Shown one piece after another: positions 8,314 to 16,781 of a stretch of DNA of 64,000 nucleotides; position 1 is the stretch's first letter, and each line of letters starts with the position of its first letter. The position numbers and the translations under genes are program-made. Below the pieces are notes generated by a model that was not told the DNA's origin, ran no database searches, and was given only the letters and a program-made list of their open reading frames with translations. The stretch is from Microbacterium oryzae (GTDB lineage Bacteria > Actinomycetota > Actinomycetes > Actinomycetales > Microbacteriaceae), in assembly GCF_009735645.1 (NCBI RefSeq), contig NZ_CP032550.1, positions 2,108,001-2,172,000 on the forward strand. Reading direction: 5' to 3'.

Positions 8314-8336
8314 ATGGTACTCGCAGTACCAGTACC
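8314..8336 (-). promoter_or_regulatory. Operator-like palindrome on the MmyB-type regulator promoter
   Basis: GGTACT-CGC-AGTACC (8316-8330) is a perfect 6-bp inverted repeat, followed at once by another AGTACC (8331-8336). Its edge overlaps TACCAT (8319-8314 on the minus strand), the predicted -10 of the regulator gene. This is the position expected for autoregulation, and it lies 33-53 bases from the ilvD start. Confidence 0.6.
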
Positions 8337-8368
8337 GGCCGTGACTCCCCATGATCCGAGGAAGGTGC

Positions 8369-10237
8369 GTGACTGAGACCATGCCCGCACTCCGCTCCCG
8401 CACGATCACCCACGGCCGCAACATGGCCGGCGCCCGCGCACTGCTGCGCGCCGCCGGCGTTCCCGGAGCGGACATCGGGCGGAAGCCCATCATCGCCGTC
8501 GCCAACTCGTTCACCGAGTTCGTCCCCGGGCACACGCACCTCGCCCCCGTCGGCCGCATCGTCTCCGAGGCCATCACCGCCGCAGGCGGCGTGCCCCGCG
8601 AGTTCAACACCATCGCCGTCGACGACGGCATCGCCATGGGCCACGGCGGCATGCTCTACTCGCTGCCCTCGCGCGACCTCATCGCCGACTCCGTCGAGTA
8701 CATGGTGAACGCGCACTGCGCCGACGCGCTCGTGTGCATCTCGAACTGCGACAAGATCACCCCCGGCATGCTCCTCGCCGCGCTGCGCCTCAACATCCCG
8801 ACCGTCTTCGTCTCCGGCGGCCCGATGGAGTCGGGACGCGCGACGCTCGTCGACGGCACCGTGCGCACCCTCGACCTCGTCGACGCGATCTCGGAGGCGG
8901 TCAACGAGAACGTCTCCGACGCCGACATCCAGCGCATCGAGGAGGCGGCGTGCCCGACGTGCGGCTCGTGCTCCGGCATGTTCACCGCCAACTCGATGAA
9001 CTGCCTCACCGAGGCCATCGGCCTCTCGCTCCCCGGCAACGGCTCGGTGCTCGCCACCCACACCGCCCGCCGCGCGCTGTACGAGAAGGCGGGCTCGCTC
9101 GTCGTCGACATCACACGCCGCTACTACGACGAGGACGACGCCTCGGTGCTCCCCCTCAACATCGCGACGCCGGCCGCCTTCGGCAACGCCATGGCGCTCG
9201 ACATCGCGATGGGCGGCTCGACGAACACGATCCTCCACCTCCTCGCCGCCGCGCACGAGGCGGGCGTCGCCTTCGGCCTCGACGAGATCGACGAGGTCTC
9301 CCGTCGTGTGCCGTGCCTGGCGAAGGTCGCCCCGAACGTCGCGGACGGCCGCACCTACTACATGGAGGATGTGCACCGCGCGGGCGGCATCCCCGCCCTC
9401 CTCGGCGAGCTCCGCCGCGGCGGTCTGCTCGACGAGAACGTGCACACCGTCCACGCGCAGACGCTCGGCGCCTGGCTCGACGAGTGGGATGTCCGCGGCG
9501 GCTCCGCGAGCGACGAGGCGCGCGAGCTGTGGCACGCGGCGCCGGGCGGTCGGCGCTCGTCGACCGCGTTCTCGCAGTCGGAGCGCTGGCGGGAGCTCGA
9601 CGTCGATGCGGCCGGCGGCTGCATCCGCGACGTCGAGCACGCGTACTCGAAGGATGGCGGCCTGGCGGTGCTGCGCGGCAACATCGCCGTGGACGGCGCG
9701 GTCGTGAAGACCGCCGGCGTCGACCCCTCGATCTGGACCTTCACCGGCCCGGCGGTCGTCTGCGAGTCGCAGGATGAGGCCGTGCAGAAGATCCTCGCGA
9801 AGGAGGTCGCGGAGGGCGACGTCGTCGTCATCCGCTACGAGGGCCCCAAGGGCGGCCCCGGCATGCAGGAGATGCTCTACCCCACGTCGTTCCTCAAGGG
9901 ACGCGGCCTCGGCAAGAAGTGCGCGCTCATCACCGACGGCCGCTTCTCGGGCGGCACGTCGGGCCTGTCCATCGGACACGTCTCGCCCGAGGCGGCGGCC
10001 GGCGGGCTCATCGCGCTCGTGGAGGACGGCGACATCGTCTCGATCGACATCCCGACGCGCGCGATCTCGCTCGACGTGCCCGACGCGGAGCTCGAGCGGC
10101 GCCGCGCCGAGCTCGAGGCGAACGGCGGCTACCGTCCGAAGGACCGCGTGCGTCCGGTCTCGGCCGCCCTCCGCGCCTACGCCGCGTTCGCCCAGTCGGC
10201 GGACAAGGGCGCGGTGCGGGTCGTTCCGGAGATCTGA
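8369..10237 (+). CDS. ilvD: Dihydroxy-acid dehydratase
   Basis: A 622-aa enzyme of branched-chain amino-acid and pantothenate precursor synthesis. It dehydrates 2,3-dihydroxy-3-methyl(iso)valerate to the 2-oxo acid and carries an Fe-S cluster. The full family pattern is present: [26 protein letters not shown] (near residue 121), [19 protein letters not shown] (near 193), the [14 protein letters not shown] helix and [20 protein letters not shown] near the end. The length is that of the long E. coli type. The GTG start has a GAGGAAGG site; ATG codons at 8351 and 8381 are alternatives. No other ilv gene lies in the window. It is divergent from the MmyB-type regulator, which might control it (inference). 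Confidence 0.96.
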   Translation: MTETMPALRSRTITHGRNMAGARALLRAAGVPGADIGRKPIIAVANSFTEFVPGHTHLAPVGRIVSEAITAAGGVPREFNTIAVDDGIAMGHGGMLYSLPSRDLIADSVEYMVNAHCADALVCISNCDKITPGMLLAALRLNIPTVFVSGGPMESGRATLVDGTVRTLDLVDAISEAVNENVSDADIQRIEEAACPTCGSCSGMFTANSMNCLTEAIGLSLPGNGSVLATHTARRALYEKAGSLVVDITRRYYDEDDASVLPLNIATPAAFGNAMALDIAMGGSTNTILHLLAAAHEAGVAFGLDEIDEVSRRVPCLAKVAPNVADGRTYYMEDVHRAGGIPALLGELRRGGLLDENVHTVHAQTLGAWLDEWDVRGGSASDEARELWHAAPGGRRSSTAFSQSERWRELDVDAAGGCIRDVEHAYSKDGGLAVLRGNIAVDGAVVKTAGVDPSIWTFTGPAVVCESQDEAVQKILAKEVAEGDVVVIRYEGPKGGPGMQEMLYPTSFLKGRGLGKKCALITDGRFSGGTSGLSIGHVSPEAAAGGLIALVEDGDIVSIDIPTRAISLDVPDAELERRRAELEANGGYRPKDRVRPVSAALRAYAAFAQSADKGAVRVVPEI

Positions 10238-10253
10238 GAGAGAGGATGGTCGG

Positions 10254-10766
10254 GTGCTGCGCCCCGCCCTCATCGCCGATGCCCCGGCCATCCTCGACCT
10301 GCGCGATGCGCTCGCCGACTGGCATGCCTCGCGCGGCATCGGGCAGTGGCGCCGCGGTCAGATCCCGCTGCGCGAGATCGAGGCGCAGATCGCGGATGGC
10401 CAGTGGCACGTCCTCGACGGAGCCGCGGGCGTCGATGCGGCCTGCCGCGTGCTCGACGAGGATCCGACCTTCTGGGAGGACTCCGAGACCGCCGACGCCG
10501 GGTACATCCACGGTTTGATGGTGGCGCGATCGCGCTCCGGCGAAGGCCTGGGGGCGCGCGTGCTGGACTTCGCCGAGAGCCTCATCGCCGGTCGCGGCTG
10601 GTCGTCGTCTCGGCTGGATTGCATGGCGGCCAACCCCGGCCTCCGCACGTACTACGAGGGCCGGGGCTACGCCCTGCGCGGCGTCCGGGCGTTCCCGCCG
10701 GACTCGGGCCGCTATCCCGCCGCGCTCTTCGAGAAGAGCCTCGACGCGGACCAGCGATCGCGGTGA
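10254..10766 (+). CDS. GNAT family N-acetyltransferase
   Basis: A 170-aa GNAT-fold protein. Strands and helices of the fold are visible: RPALIADAPAILDLRDAL at the start, the WHVLDGAAGVDAACRVLD hairpin, then YIHGLMVARSRSGEGLGARVLDF, where R/S-x-x-G-x-G forms the acetyl-CoA pyrophosphate loop (about residues 90-105). LDCMAANPGLRTYYEGRGYAL is the usual final beta-alpha unit. The substrate is unknown. The GTG start has an AGAGAGGA site and lies 16 bases after ilvD, so the two genes are probably one transcript. Confidence 0.87.
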   Translation: MLRPALIADAPAILDLRDALADWHASRGIGQWRRGQIPLREIEAQIADGQWHVLDGAAGVDAACRVLDEDPTFWEDSETADAGYIHGLMVARSRSGEGLGARVLDFAESLIAGRGWSSSRLDCMAANPGLRTYYEGRGYALRGVRAFPPDSGRYPAALFEKSLDADQRSR

Positions 10767-10900
10767 ATCAGGTCACCGCCCCTTGCGACGGTAGTATCCG
10801 TCGGTGAGGGGCGGGAAGTGCGGGATCGGCACGGGCCTCTGAGAGGGGTGCCGTCCCGCCGCAGACGTTGCGCCCTGGGGCGAGCTGCGTCTGTGCGGGT
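10760..10900 (+). other. Hairpin-rich intergenic region with its own -10-like element
   Basis: After the GNAT stop come a 7-bp inverted repeat (10760-10766 with 10773-10779), a TAGTAT hexamer (10792-10797), an 11-bp stem with one bulge (10821-10832 with 10848-10858; inner CCTCT/AGAGG), and a third stem (CAGACG 10862-10867 with CGTCTG 10888-10893). The hairpins could terminate the ilvD transcript or form a small structured RNA. I see no open frame with convincing codon use, and nothing further in 10900-10997. Confidence 0.35.
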
Positions 10901-10997
10901 CCGCGTTCGGCAGTGGTTCGATCATGATCCTGCGTCCTCGTCCATCGTCCGTGGATCGTCTTCGATCACGTGATGTCGCACCTGCCCGGCACGACGG

Positions 10998-11034
10998 CAG
11001 CGGGGGCCGCGCACGTGGTGCGCTGCCCCCGCTG
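10998..11034 (-). terminator. Terminator hairpin downstream of csbD
   Basis: CAGCGGGGGC (10998-11007) pairs exactly with GCCCCCGCTG (11025-11034). Inside, GCGCAC (11009-11014) pairs with GTGCGC (11018-11023) around a 3-base loop, separated by one mismatch. It lies 11 bases beyond the csbD stop. Confidence 0.75.
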
Positions 11035-11044
11035 AGGATGCCGT

Positions 11045-11215
11045 TTACTTGAAGGCGTCCTTGACGTTCTCGCCGGCCTTCTTGAACTGGGCGCCAGCCT
11101 GGTCGCCTTCGCCCTCGGCCTCGAGCTTCTCGTTGTCGGTCGCGTGCCCGGCAGCTTCCTTCGCCTTGCCCGCGAGGTCCTGACCTGCGTTCTCGATCTT
11201 GTCACCGAGTCCCAT
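11045..11215 (-). CDS. CsbD-like general stress protein
   Basis: A 56-aa, very hydrophilic Lys/Glu/Ala-rich protein: MGLGDKIENAGQDLAGKAKE, then DNEKLEAEGEGDQAGAQFKK. This is the CsbD family, typically induced by general stress and of unknown biochemical role. The ATG has a strong GAGAGGGGG site, and a strong hairpin terminator follows the TAA. The gene stands alone between a hairpin-rich region and DUF7882, so it is probably monocistronic. Confidence 0.88.
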   Translation of the reverse strand: MGLGDKIENAGQDLAGKAKEAAGHATDNEKLEAEGEGDQAGAQFKKAGENVKDAFK

Positions 11216-11317
11216 ATGGGCCCCCTCTCGTCGTCCTGCGGTCGAGATCCCATATCACCACGCGCGGGGCGCGAAGGGAACGGGGTTGACAGCGTCTGAG
11301 CGAAGAGGCAGGACGGG

Positions 11318-11632
11318 TCAGGGCAGCTCGCCCGCGATGTGCTCCTCGACGAGGGTCACGCCGCCCAGCACGTTCGCGGAGACGGCGAGCTCTTCCAGCC
11401 AGGCGCGATTGAGCTCGGGCGCGACGGGCTCGTCGAATTCGAACCGCAGCGGCACCGCCGGATGGACCCAGATCGTGCTGCGCCCTGCGGGCTCGCCCTC
11501 GGGATGGCGCCATGACACGGCGAACCCCTCGTGGCGACGCAGCTTCGTGACGATCACGACCTTCAGATGCGCGAGGGTGCGGTCGTCGATGTGAATCGGA
11601 GCCGCTTCGGAGCCGTAGTACAGAACACCCAC
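11318..11632 (-). CDS. DUF7882 family protein
   Basis: A 104-aa protein beginning MGVLYYGSEAAPIHIDDRTL and continuing AHLKVVIVTKLRRHEGFAVSW. This small family is widespread in Microbacteriaceae and often mislabelled as ATP-dependent DNA ligase. No ligase motif is present. A SerIle-Trp-Val-His-Pro core (STIWVHPAVPLRFEFDEP) follows. The GTG start is leaderless by the local rule: TAGGGT, six bases, GTG. It lies 16 bases upstream of nothing on its own strand except csbD, about 100 bases away. Function unknown. Confidence 0.82.
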   Translation of the reverse strand: MGVLYYGSEAAPIHIDDRTLAHLKVVIVTKLRRHEGFAVSWRHPEGEPAGRSTIWVHPAVPLRFEFDEPVAPELNRAWLEELAVSANVLGGVTLVEEHIAGELP

Positions 11633-11648
11633 GGATCGACCCTACCCC

Positions 11649-12098
11649 TCAGGAGGCGAGGGACCGGTCCTCCACCGCGTCGCCGCCGGTCGCGAGGGCG
11701 TCCGCCTCCAGCCCGCTCTTGAAGCCCTCGAGCGCGCGCTGCAGATGCGCGTCGGCCATCTCGCTGCCGTCGGCGACCCCCTCGATGTCCCACGCCATGC
11801 GCAGCGTCACCCACGTGCCCGCGCCCTCGGGCGCGAGCTCCACGCGTCCGTTGTGCACGACGCCGTCGGTGCTCTGCCACACCAGCCGATCCGGCGCGAC
11901 CTGCTCGACGACATCCACGTAGATGTCGTCGACGAAGCCGCCCACGGAGATCGTCCAGCGCGAGCGCACGTCGTCGATGCGCCGGACCGCGGTCACCGTG
12001 TCGATGAATCGCGGAAACGCCTCGACCTGCGCCCACTGCCGGTAGGTCTCGTCGATCGGCGCGGCGACATGGATCCGCGCCATCAGGGTCCTGGTCAT
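11649..12098 (-). CDS. SRPBCC (polyketide cyclase/START-like) protein, second copy
   Basis: A 149-aa paralogue of the protein at 6490-6924. It shares the helix-grip core: ARIHVAAPIDETYRQWAQVE at the start, FPRFIDTVTAVRRIDDVRS, then WQSTDGVVHNGRVEL and a long final helix (DAHLQRALEGFKSGLEA). No signal peptide is present. The ATG has a GGGAGGGATC site. It is transcribed towards the DUF7882 gene, whose start is 16 bases beyond its stop, although that gene also has its own leaderless promoter. The ligand is unknown. Confidence 0.8.
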   Translation of the reverse strand: MTRTLMARIHVAAPIDETYRQWAQVEAFPRFIDTVTAVRRIDDVRSRWTISVGGFVDDIYVDVVEQVAPDRLVWQSTDGVVHNGRVELAPEGAGTWVTLRMAWDIEGVADGSEMADAHLQRALEGFKSGLEADALATGGDAVEDRSLAS

Positions 12099-12208
12099 GA
12101 TCCCTCCCCAGGGTGCATCGGGCGTCGGGTCGCCCTCGGTGTCCAGATCCTAGACCCGGCTCCGACGTCGGCGCACGCGTTCTCGGCAGATGGACGAGCG
12201 CTCCATGG

Positions 12209-13852
12209 TCAGCCGACGTGCTCGACGAGTCCCTCGTCCTCGACGAGCTCGAGTGCGAGCACCCGGTAGCCGGCGCTCTCGAAGAAGACCGTCATGCGGT
12301 CGTCCTCGACGTCCATCACGGTGCCGTCGCCCCACTCGCGATGACGCACCCGATCGTCCACGCGGTAGCCGCTCTCCTGCCCCGACGCCTCGACGTCCGG
12401 CGTCTCGGCCGCATGGCCCTCCAGGCACGTGTCGCAGTTGCCGCAGGGGTCGGCGAGCTCCTGCCCGAAGTACCCCAGCAGCACCTGGCGACGGCACCTC
12501 CGCGTCTCGGCGTAACCGCGCAGCATCTCGATGCGCGACTGCTCGACGCGCTGCCTGTCCTCGACGTGCGCGAACGCCGCCGCCACCGCCTCCGCATCGT
12601 CGACGTGGGCCCGCAGGGAAGCGCCGCGCCGGTTCAAGCGCACCGATCCCGTGTCCGACAGCAGCGCGAGAAGCGCGACCGTGCGGCGCAGCGGGATCCC
12701 CGCGGCGTCGGCCACCGCCTGCCGCGCGTGGTGCCCGTCGCGCAGCGCGCCGAGCACGGCGCGGATGTCGTCGGCGTCGGTTCCGCGCGAGGCGAAGAAG
12801 CGGCGGATCCCCAGATCCTCCGGCCGATAGTGCAGGGTGGCGCGGGCGGAGCCGCCGTCGCGACCGGCTCGGCCGAGCTCCTGGTAGTACGCGTCGATCG
12901 ACTCGGGCGCGTCCGCGTGCACGACGAAGCGCACGTCCTCCTTGTCGATGCCCATGCCGAACGCCGACGTCGCCACGACCACGTCGAGGTCGCCGTCGCG
13001 GAACTCCTCGTGCACGCGATTGCGCTCGCCCACGCGCAGACCCGCGTGGTACGCGGCCGCGCGCAGTCCGCGCTCCGCGAGCTCCGCCGCGTAGCGCTCG
13101 GTGTCGCGCCGCGTGGAGGTGTAGATGAGACCGGGGCCGGGAAGCCCCACCACCTCCTCGACCACCGCGTGCCGCTTGCCGGCGTCGTCGACGTGGCGAC
13201 GGACATCCAGCGCGATGTTGACGCGGTCCATGTCGCCCACGAGCACCAGCGGATCGCGCATGCCGAGGCGCTGCATGATCTCCTCGCGCACGGGCGTGGA
13301 CGCGGTGGCGGTCAGCGCGACGACGGGCGGGCGGCCGAGGCGCTCGGCGAGCGACCCGATGAGGAGGTAGTCCGGGCGGAAGTCGTGCCCCCAGGAGGTG
13401 ATGCAGTGCGCCTCGTCGATGACGAGCAGCGAGATCTCGCGCTTCGCCAGCGCGCTGATCACGTCCTCCTTCGCGAGCTGCTCGGGGGCGAGGAGCACGT
13501 ACTCCGCCTCGCCCTCCTCCAGCTGCCGCCATGCCTCGCGGCGAGCGCGGGCACCGCGTGCGGAGTTCAACGCCACGGCATGCGGAGCCGCCGGAGCGTC
13601 ATCGAGGCCGATGAGCTGATCCTCCTGCAGGGCGATGAGGGGCGAGACCACCACCGTGATGCCGGGGAGAAGCGCTCCGGTCACCTGGTACACCGCCGAC
13701 TTGCCGAAGCCCGTCGCCCACACGGCCAGGACATCGCGCCCCTGCGATGCCGCGTCGATTGCCTCGATCTGCTCCGGACGCAGCTGCTCGAGGCCGAAGC
13801 GCTCGCGCGCGGTCTCCTCGATCTCCGCGGTGCGCGGCACGGCCGGGCTCAT
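12209..13852 (-). CDS. recQ: RecQ-family ATP-dependent DNA helicase
   Basis: A 547-aa 3'-5' DNA helicase. Helicase motifs run in order: WATGFGKSAVYQ (Walker A, about 42-53), VSPLIALQEDQ, VIDEAHCITSWGHDFRP (DEAH box, about 141-157), ALTATAST, IYTSTRRDTE, AYHAGL, VATSAFGMGIDKEDVRFVVH and QELGRAGRDG. Four zinc-ligand cysteines follow (about 450-475), ending in CGNCDTC. There is no HRDC domain; instead the C terminus has a small beta-rich segment (VRHREWGDGTVMDVEDDRM). It unwinds DNA at recombination and repair intermediates. Its ATG overlaps the TGA of the upstream CYP152-like gene (ATGA), so the two are translationally coupled. Confidence 0.95.
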   Translation of the reverse strand: MSPAVPRTAEIEETARERFGLEQLRPEQIEAIDAASQGRDVLAVWATGFGKSAVYQVTGALLPGITVVVSPLIALQEDQLIGLDDAPAAPHAVALNSARGARARREAWRQLEEGEAEYVLLAPEQLAKEDVISALAKREISLLVIDEAHCITSWGHDFRPDYLLIGSLAERLGRPPVVALTATASTPVREEIMQRLGMRDPLVLVGDMDRVNIALDVRRHVDDAGKRHAVVEEVVGLPGPGLIYTSTRRDTERYAAELAERGLRAAAYHAGLRVGERNRVHEEFRDGDLDVVVATSAFGMGIDKEDVRFVVHADAPESIDAYYQELGRAGRDGGSARATLHYRPEDLGIRRFFASRGTDADDIRAVLGALRDGHHARQAVADAAGIPLRRTVALLALLSDTGSVRLNRRGASLRAHVDDAEAVAAAFAHVEDRQRVEQSRIEMLRGYAETRRCRRQVLLGYFGQELADPCGNCDTCLEGHAAETPDVEASGQESGYRVDDRVRHREWGDGTVMDVEDDRMTVFFESAGYRVLALELVEDEGLVEHVG

Positions 13853-15105
13853 GCGAAGATCACCGCCATCCCGCTCTCGGGCTGGGCAGGGATCCGCCGG
13901 AGACTGATCCGCAGGTCCTGGATCGGCACCTCGTAGGGGCGCCCGCTCACGAGCAGCGACAGCGCAGCGGCGACGAGATCCGACGTGGCGAGCTCGCCGG
14001 GGCAGCGGTGCGCGCCGAGCCCCTCCCCCGCTCCCTGCGCCACGATGGCCTTCGGCGAGGCGTCGGCGAACCGGAACGGATCGAAGGCGTCGGGCTGCCG
14101 CCACAGATGCGGCGAGTGGTCCGTGCCGTAGAGGTCCAGCAGCATCCACTGTCCGGCCGGAAAATCCACGCCGTGCAGGCGGAACGGATCGGTGGCCACG
14201 CCGCCGATCACAGGGAAGAACGGGTAGAACCGGCGCACCTCGTCGGCCATCCAGCGCGTGCTCGATTCTGCTCCCTCGCCTATACGCGCCTTCCAGTCGG
14301 GATGGTGGTGCAGCGCGTGCGCGGCGAAGGCGACGAAGCGGGCGACGGCGACGACCGGGCGCAGCAGATTCAGCAGCTCCACGGCGGCCACGGCGGTGTC
14401 CAGCCGGCGGCCATCCTCTTCGTGGTGCGCGAGCCGCCCCACGATCGTGACGTTCTCGCCGTGGGCCCTCGCGTCGTCGATCAGTCCGCCCGCCCAGTCC
14501 TCCATCCGCCGCCGCCGGGTGCGTGCGGCCCAGTTCACCGGGCCGACGCTCGCGGCGTGGTCGATCATCGAGCGGAGGTCCGCGGCGATCTCCTTCTCCT
14601 CGTCGGCGGGGAGCGCGAGACCCACCCAGCGCAGTGCGGCGCGGGCGAGTGCCACGCTGGCGAGATCGAGGAGCTTCACCCGCACCCCGCGGGACTTCTC
14701 CACCTCGGCCTCCCATTCGGAGCGGAAGAGGGAGACGAGCGTCCCGCGCCCGCCCTCGGCGAACTCCGTCATCAGGGCGCGCCGCTCGCGATGCCGCTCG
14801 CCCTCGAGCGCCTGGACGCTCCCCTCGTCCTGGAGGAGGTGCATCGTCGAGCGGGGAATGGCGCCGCTGCGGCGGAAGCCGCCCGCGCCGAAGACGTGCG
14901 CGGCCTCCGCTCCGCGCGCGACGACGACGGAGCGCCCCATCAGGCGCGTACGGAACGCGTCCGCGCCGACGTCGCGGTAGCCGCGGATGCCGAAGGCGTA
15001 GCCGTCGCGCACGAACCGCAGGGTGGCGTCTGCGGCGAGGGTCGGGACGCCTGCCTCTGCCGGGCGGTCGGACGGTCGCGGAGCAGCGGAGGCAGAGGCG
15101 GTCAT
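13849..15105 (-). CDS. CYP152-type cytochrome P450 (fatty-acid peroxygenase)
   Basis: A 418-aa P450 resembling the H2O2-using CYP152 family (fatty-acid hydroxylases and decarboxylases such as BS-beta and OleT). Features seen: QALEGERHRERRALM near residue 105, LLNLLRPVVAVARFVAFAAHAL in the I-helix region, VRRFYPFFP (near 288), which carries the carboxylate-binding Arg and Pro of this family, and the heme-ligand Cys in GAHRCPGE (near 368) after an AQGAGEGLG lead. The I-helix lacks the usual acid-alcohol pair, as expected for peroxide users. It should act on fatty acids in the cytoplasm. No ribosome-binding site precedes the ATG. Its stop overlaps the recQ start. Confidence 0.9.
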   Translation of the reverse strand: MTASASAAPRPSDRPAEAGVPTLAADATLRFVRDGYAFGIRGYRDVGADAFRTRLMGRSVVVARGAEAAHVFGAGGFRRSGAIPRSTMHLLQDEGSVQALEGERHRERRALMTEFAEGGRGTLVSLFRSEWEAEVEKSRGVRVKLLDLASVALARAALRWVGLALPADEEKEIAADLRSMIDHAASVGPVNWAARTRRRRMEDWAGGLIDDARAHGENVTIVGRLAHHEEDGRRLDTAVAAVELLNLLRPVVAVARFVAFAAHALHHHPDWKARIGEGAESSTRWMADEVRRFYPFFPVIGGVATDPFRLHGVDFPAGQWMLLDLYGTDHSPHLWRQPDAFDPFRFADASPKAIVAQGAGEGLGAHRCPGELATSDLVAAALSLLVSGRPYEVPIQDLRISLRRIPAQPESGMAVIFA

Positions 15106-15303
15106 GTGTCGAGGAAACCAGGACGCGGTGGCGCCCGCACGGGCTTGACAGCGGATCGCGCGCGGCGCATCGTGGGGTCACCTGGCGACGGCACACCGTC
15201 CACAGGGGTGTCAAGCCCGCTCCCCGCACGCGAGAGGCGGGTCGACACTGTCTCTCACGCTTCGCACGCGTTCGACGTCGTCGTCGAGATCGGAGGCACG
15301 AAC

Positions 15304-15561
15304 ATGAGTCTGTTGGCCGAACCTGCCCGCGATGGAGCTTCGAGCGGAGGTCGCACCGAGCCGCCCGGCCGCGTGCTGGGGGCGAAGGTCATCCCCGTCA
15401 CGCTGACCCGCTATCAGGTGGCCGTCGGCGACGAGGTGCGGGGGTACCTCTGCTGCGCGGGTGAGGGCTGGGAGTGCTACGCAGGCCGATCCTTCGCGAC
15501 CGCGGAGCCGATCGGGGTGCGCAAGACGCTGCGCGACGCCGTGCGCGCAGTGGTCGGCTAG
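15304..15561 (+). CDS. Small conserved hypothetical protein
   Basis: An 85-aa protein with a flexible N-terminal 25 residues, then VIPVTLTRYQVAVGDEVRGYLCC and a Trp-Glu-Cys-Tyr segment. The C terminus GVRKTLRDAVRAVVG looks helical. Three Cys are present but not in a clear metal motif. The ATG has a GGAGG site with good spacing. It is convergent with the carboxylate-amine ligase and stops 7 bases from that gene's stop. I do not recognise a family. Confidence 0.65.
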   Translation: MSLLAEPARDGASSGGRTEPPGRVLGAKVIPVTLTRYQVAVGDEVRGYLCCAGEGWECYAGRSFATAEPIGVRKTLRDAVRAVVG

Positions 15562-15568
15562 CCGCTCG

Positions 15569-16654
15569 TCAGTCGTCGACCGCGCCGGCGCCGAGCGCGG
15601 CGCCGGCGAGCGAGCCCGAGAGCTCGCGGCGGGCGCGCTGCCGTTCGGCTCCCGTGCCGCGCACCAGGATCTCGCGCACGCCGATCTCCGCCGTGTCGGT
15701 GTCGCCGTTCGCGGCGAGCGCCGGCCGGACATGCGCGAGCAGCGCCTCGACGACCTCGGCGGCCGGAGCCGCACGACCGGTCCCCGGGTCGACGAGGTCT
15801 CCGCGCACACCCCAACGCGCGGCCATCCACGACGCCAGTCGGATGGCCTGGGCCGGCAGCGGGTTCGGCTCGTCGCCGCGCCGCCACTCGTCGACCGCGG
15901 TGTCGACGAGCCCGCGGATCAGGACGGCGAGCGTGATGGTGTCCTCGGGGTCGAGGCAGACATCGGCCACCCGCACCTCCACGGTGGGGTGCCGACGGGA
16001 GAGCCGGGCGTCGAAGTAGATCTGGCCGTCGTCGAGGATGCCGCCGGTCGCGAGGAGCGACTGCACGAGCTGCTCGTACCGCTCCGGAGTGCCGACGAGC
16101 TCGAGGGGCCCCGCGGTCGGCCAGAGGTGCCACACCACGTGCCGATAGCTGGCGAAGCCGGTGTCGGAGCCGTCGCGGAAGGGCGAGTTCGCGCTCAGGG
16201 CGAGGATGACGGGAAGCCAGACGCGGATGCGGTCGAGCACCGCGACGCCCTCCGCGGCGTCGTCGATCGCGACGTGCACGTGCAGGCCGCACTCGAGGGT
16301 CCCCTGCGCCATCCCGCGGAAGCGCTCGCGCACCGCCGCGTACCGCGGCCCCTCGCTCAGGTGCGTGCGCTGCGGGACGGGCGACGTCGCCAGGGCGAGC
16401 GCGCGACCGTCGAGCTCGCGGGCGAGGCCATCCGCCGTCTCGCGCCCGGCACGGACGGCGCGGCGCAGCTCGTCGGCGGTGCGGCAGGGCTCGACGACGA
16501 CCTCGACCATCTCCTGCGCGACCTCGGAGGTCATCGCGAACCCGCGCAGCTCGTGCTCGCCGGACCGCTCCAGGATCTCCGGCGCGAGCGGCCGCGGCCG
16601 CCCCGTGGTCGCGTCGACGAGCAGCAGCTCTTCCTCCACACCGAACGTCCTCAT
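15569..16654 (-). CDS. Carboxylate-amine ligase (YbdK/GCS2 family)
   Basis: A 361-aa enzyme of the glutamate-cysteine ligase type 2 family. The start MRTFGVEEELLLVD is the family hallmark, and ECGLHVHVAIDDAAEGVAVLDRIR (here read in two parts, ECGLHVHV and the following helix), LALSANSPF, HLWPTAGPLEL and EVRVADVCLDPEDT complete the ATP- and metal-binding core. Related proteins have weak glutamate-cysteine ligase activity; the natural substrate is often unknown. The ATG is leaderless by position: GATACT, six bases, ATG. It is divergent from the cupin gene, with a long hairpin between. Confidence 0.9.
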   Translation of the reverse strand: MRTFGVEEELLLVDATTGRPRPLAPEILERSGEHELRGFAMTSEVAQEMVEVVVEPCRTADELRRAVRAGRETADGLARELDGRALALATSPVPQRTHLSEGPRYAAVRERFRGMAQGTLECGLHVHVAIDDAAEGVAVLDRIRVWLPVILALSANSPFRDGSDTGFASYRHVVWHLWPTAGPLELVGTPERYEQLVQSLLATGGILDDGQIYFDARLSRRHPTVEVRVADVCLDPEDTITLAVLIRGLVDTAVDEWRRGDEPNPLPAQAIRLASWMAARWGVRGDLVDPGTGRAAPAAEVVEALLAHVRPALAANGDTDTAEIGVREILVRGTGAERQRARRELSGSLAGAALGAGAVDD

Positions 16655-16701
16655 GCTCCGAGTATCGGTGCGCGCGGATGCCGGATGCACGCGCTTGCCA
16701 G

Positions 16702-16739
16702 GGACGAGCCGCATCGGGTAACGCGGATGCGGCTCGTCC
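16702..16739. promoter_or_regulatory. Perfect 14-bp inverted repeat between divergent genes
   Basis: The arms 16702-16715 (starting GGACGAGCC) and 16726-16739 are exact reverse complements around a 10-base loop. It lies 47 bases upstream of the ligase start and 42 bases upstream of the cupin start. It could be an operator for both genes or a hairpin in the cupin leader. Confidence 0.55.
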
Positions 16740-16781
16740 AAGATGGGATGCTTCTCGAGACCCACACCTCAGGAGGAGCGC

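Noticed and set aside
8308..8352. ATG at 8352 as start of the MmyB-type regulator
   Set aside because: It lacks a ribosome-binding site and would make the palindromic operator coding; the GTG at 8307 has a correctly placed -10.
12209..15229. A single 1006-codon frame suggesting a P450-RecQ fusion
   Set aside because: The upstream part is in a different frame from the P450 and is only its shadow; the two genes overlap by four bases and are separate.
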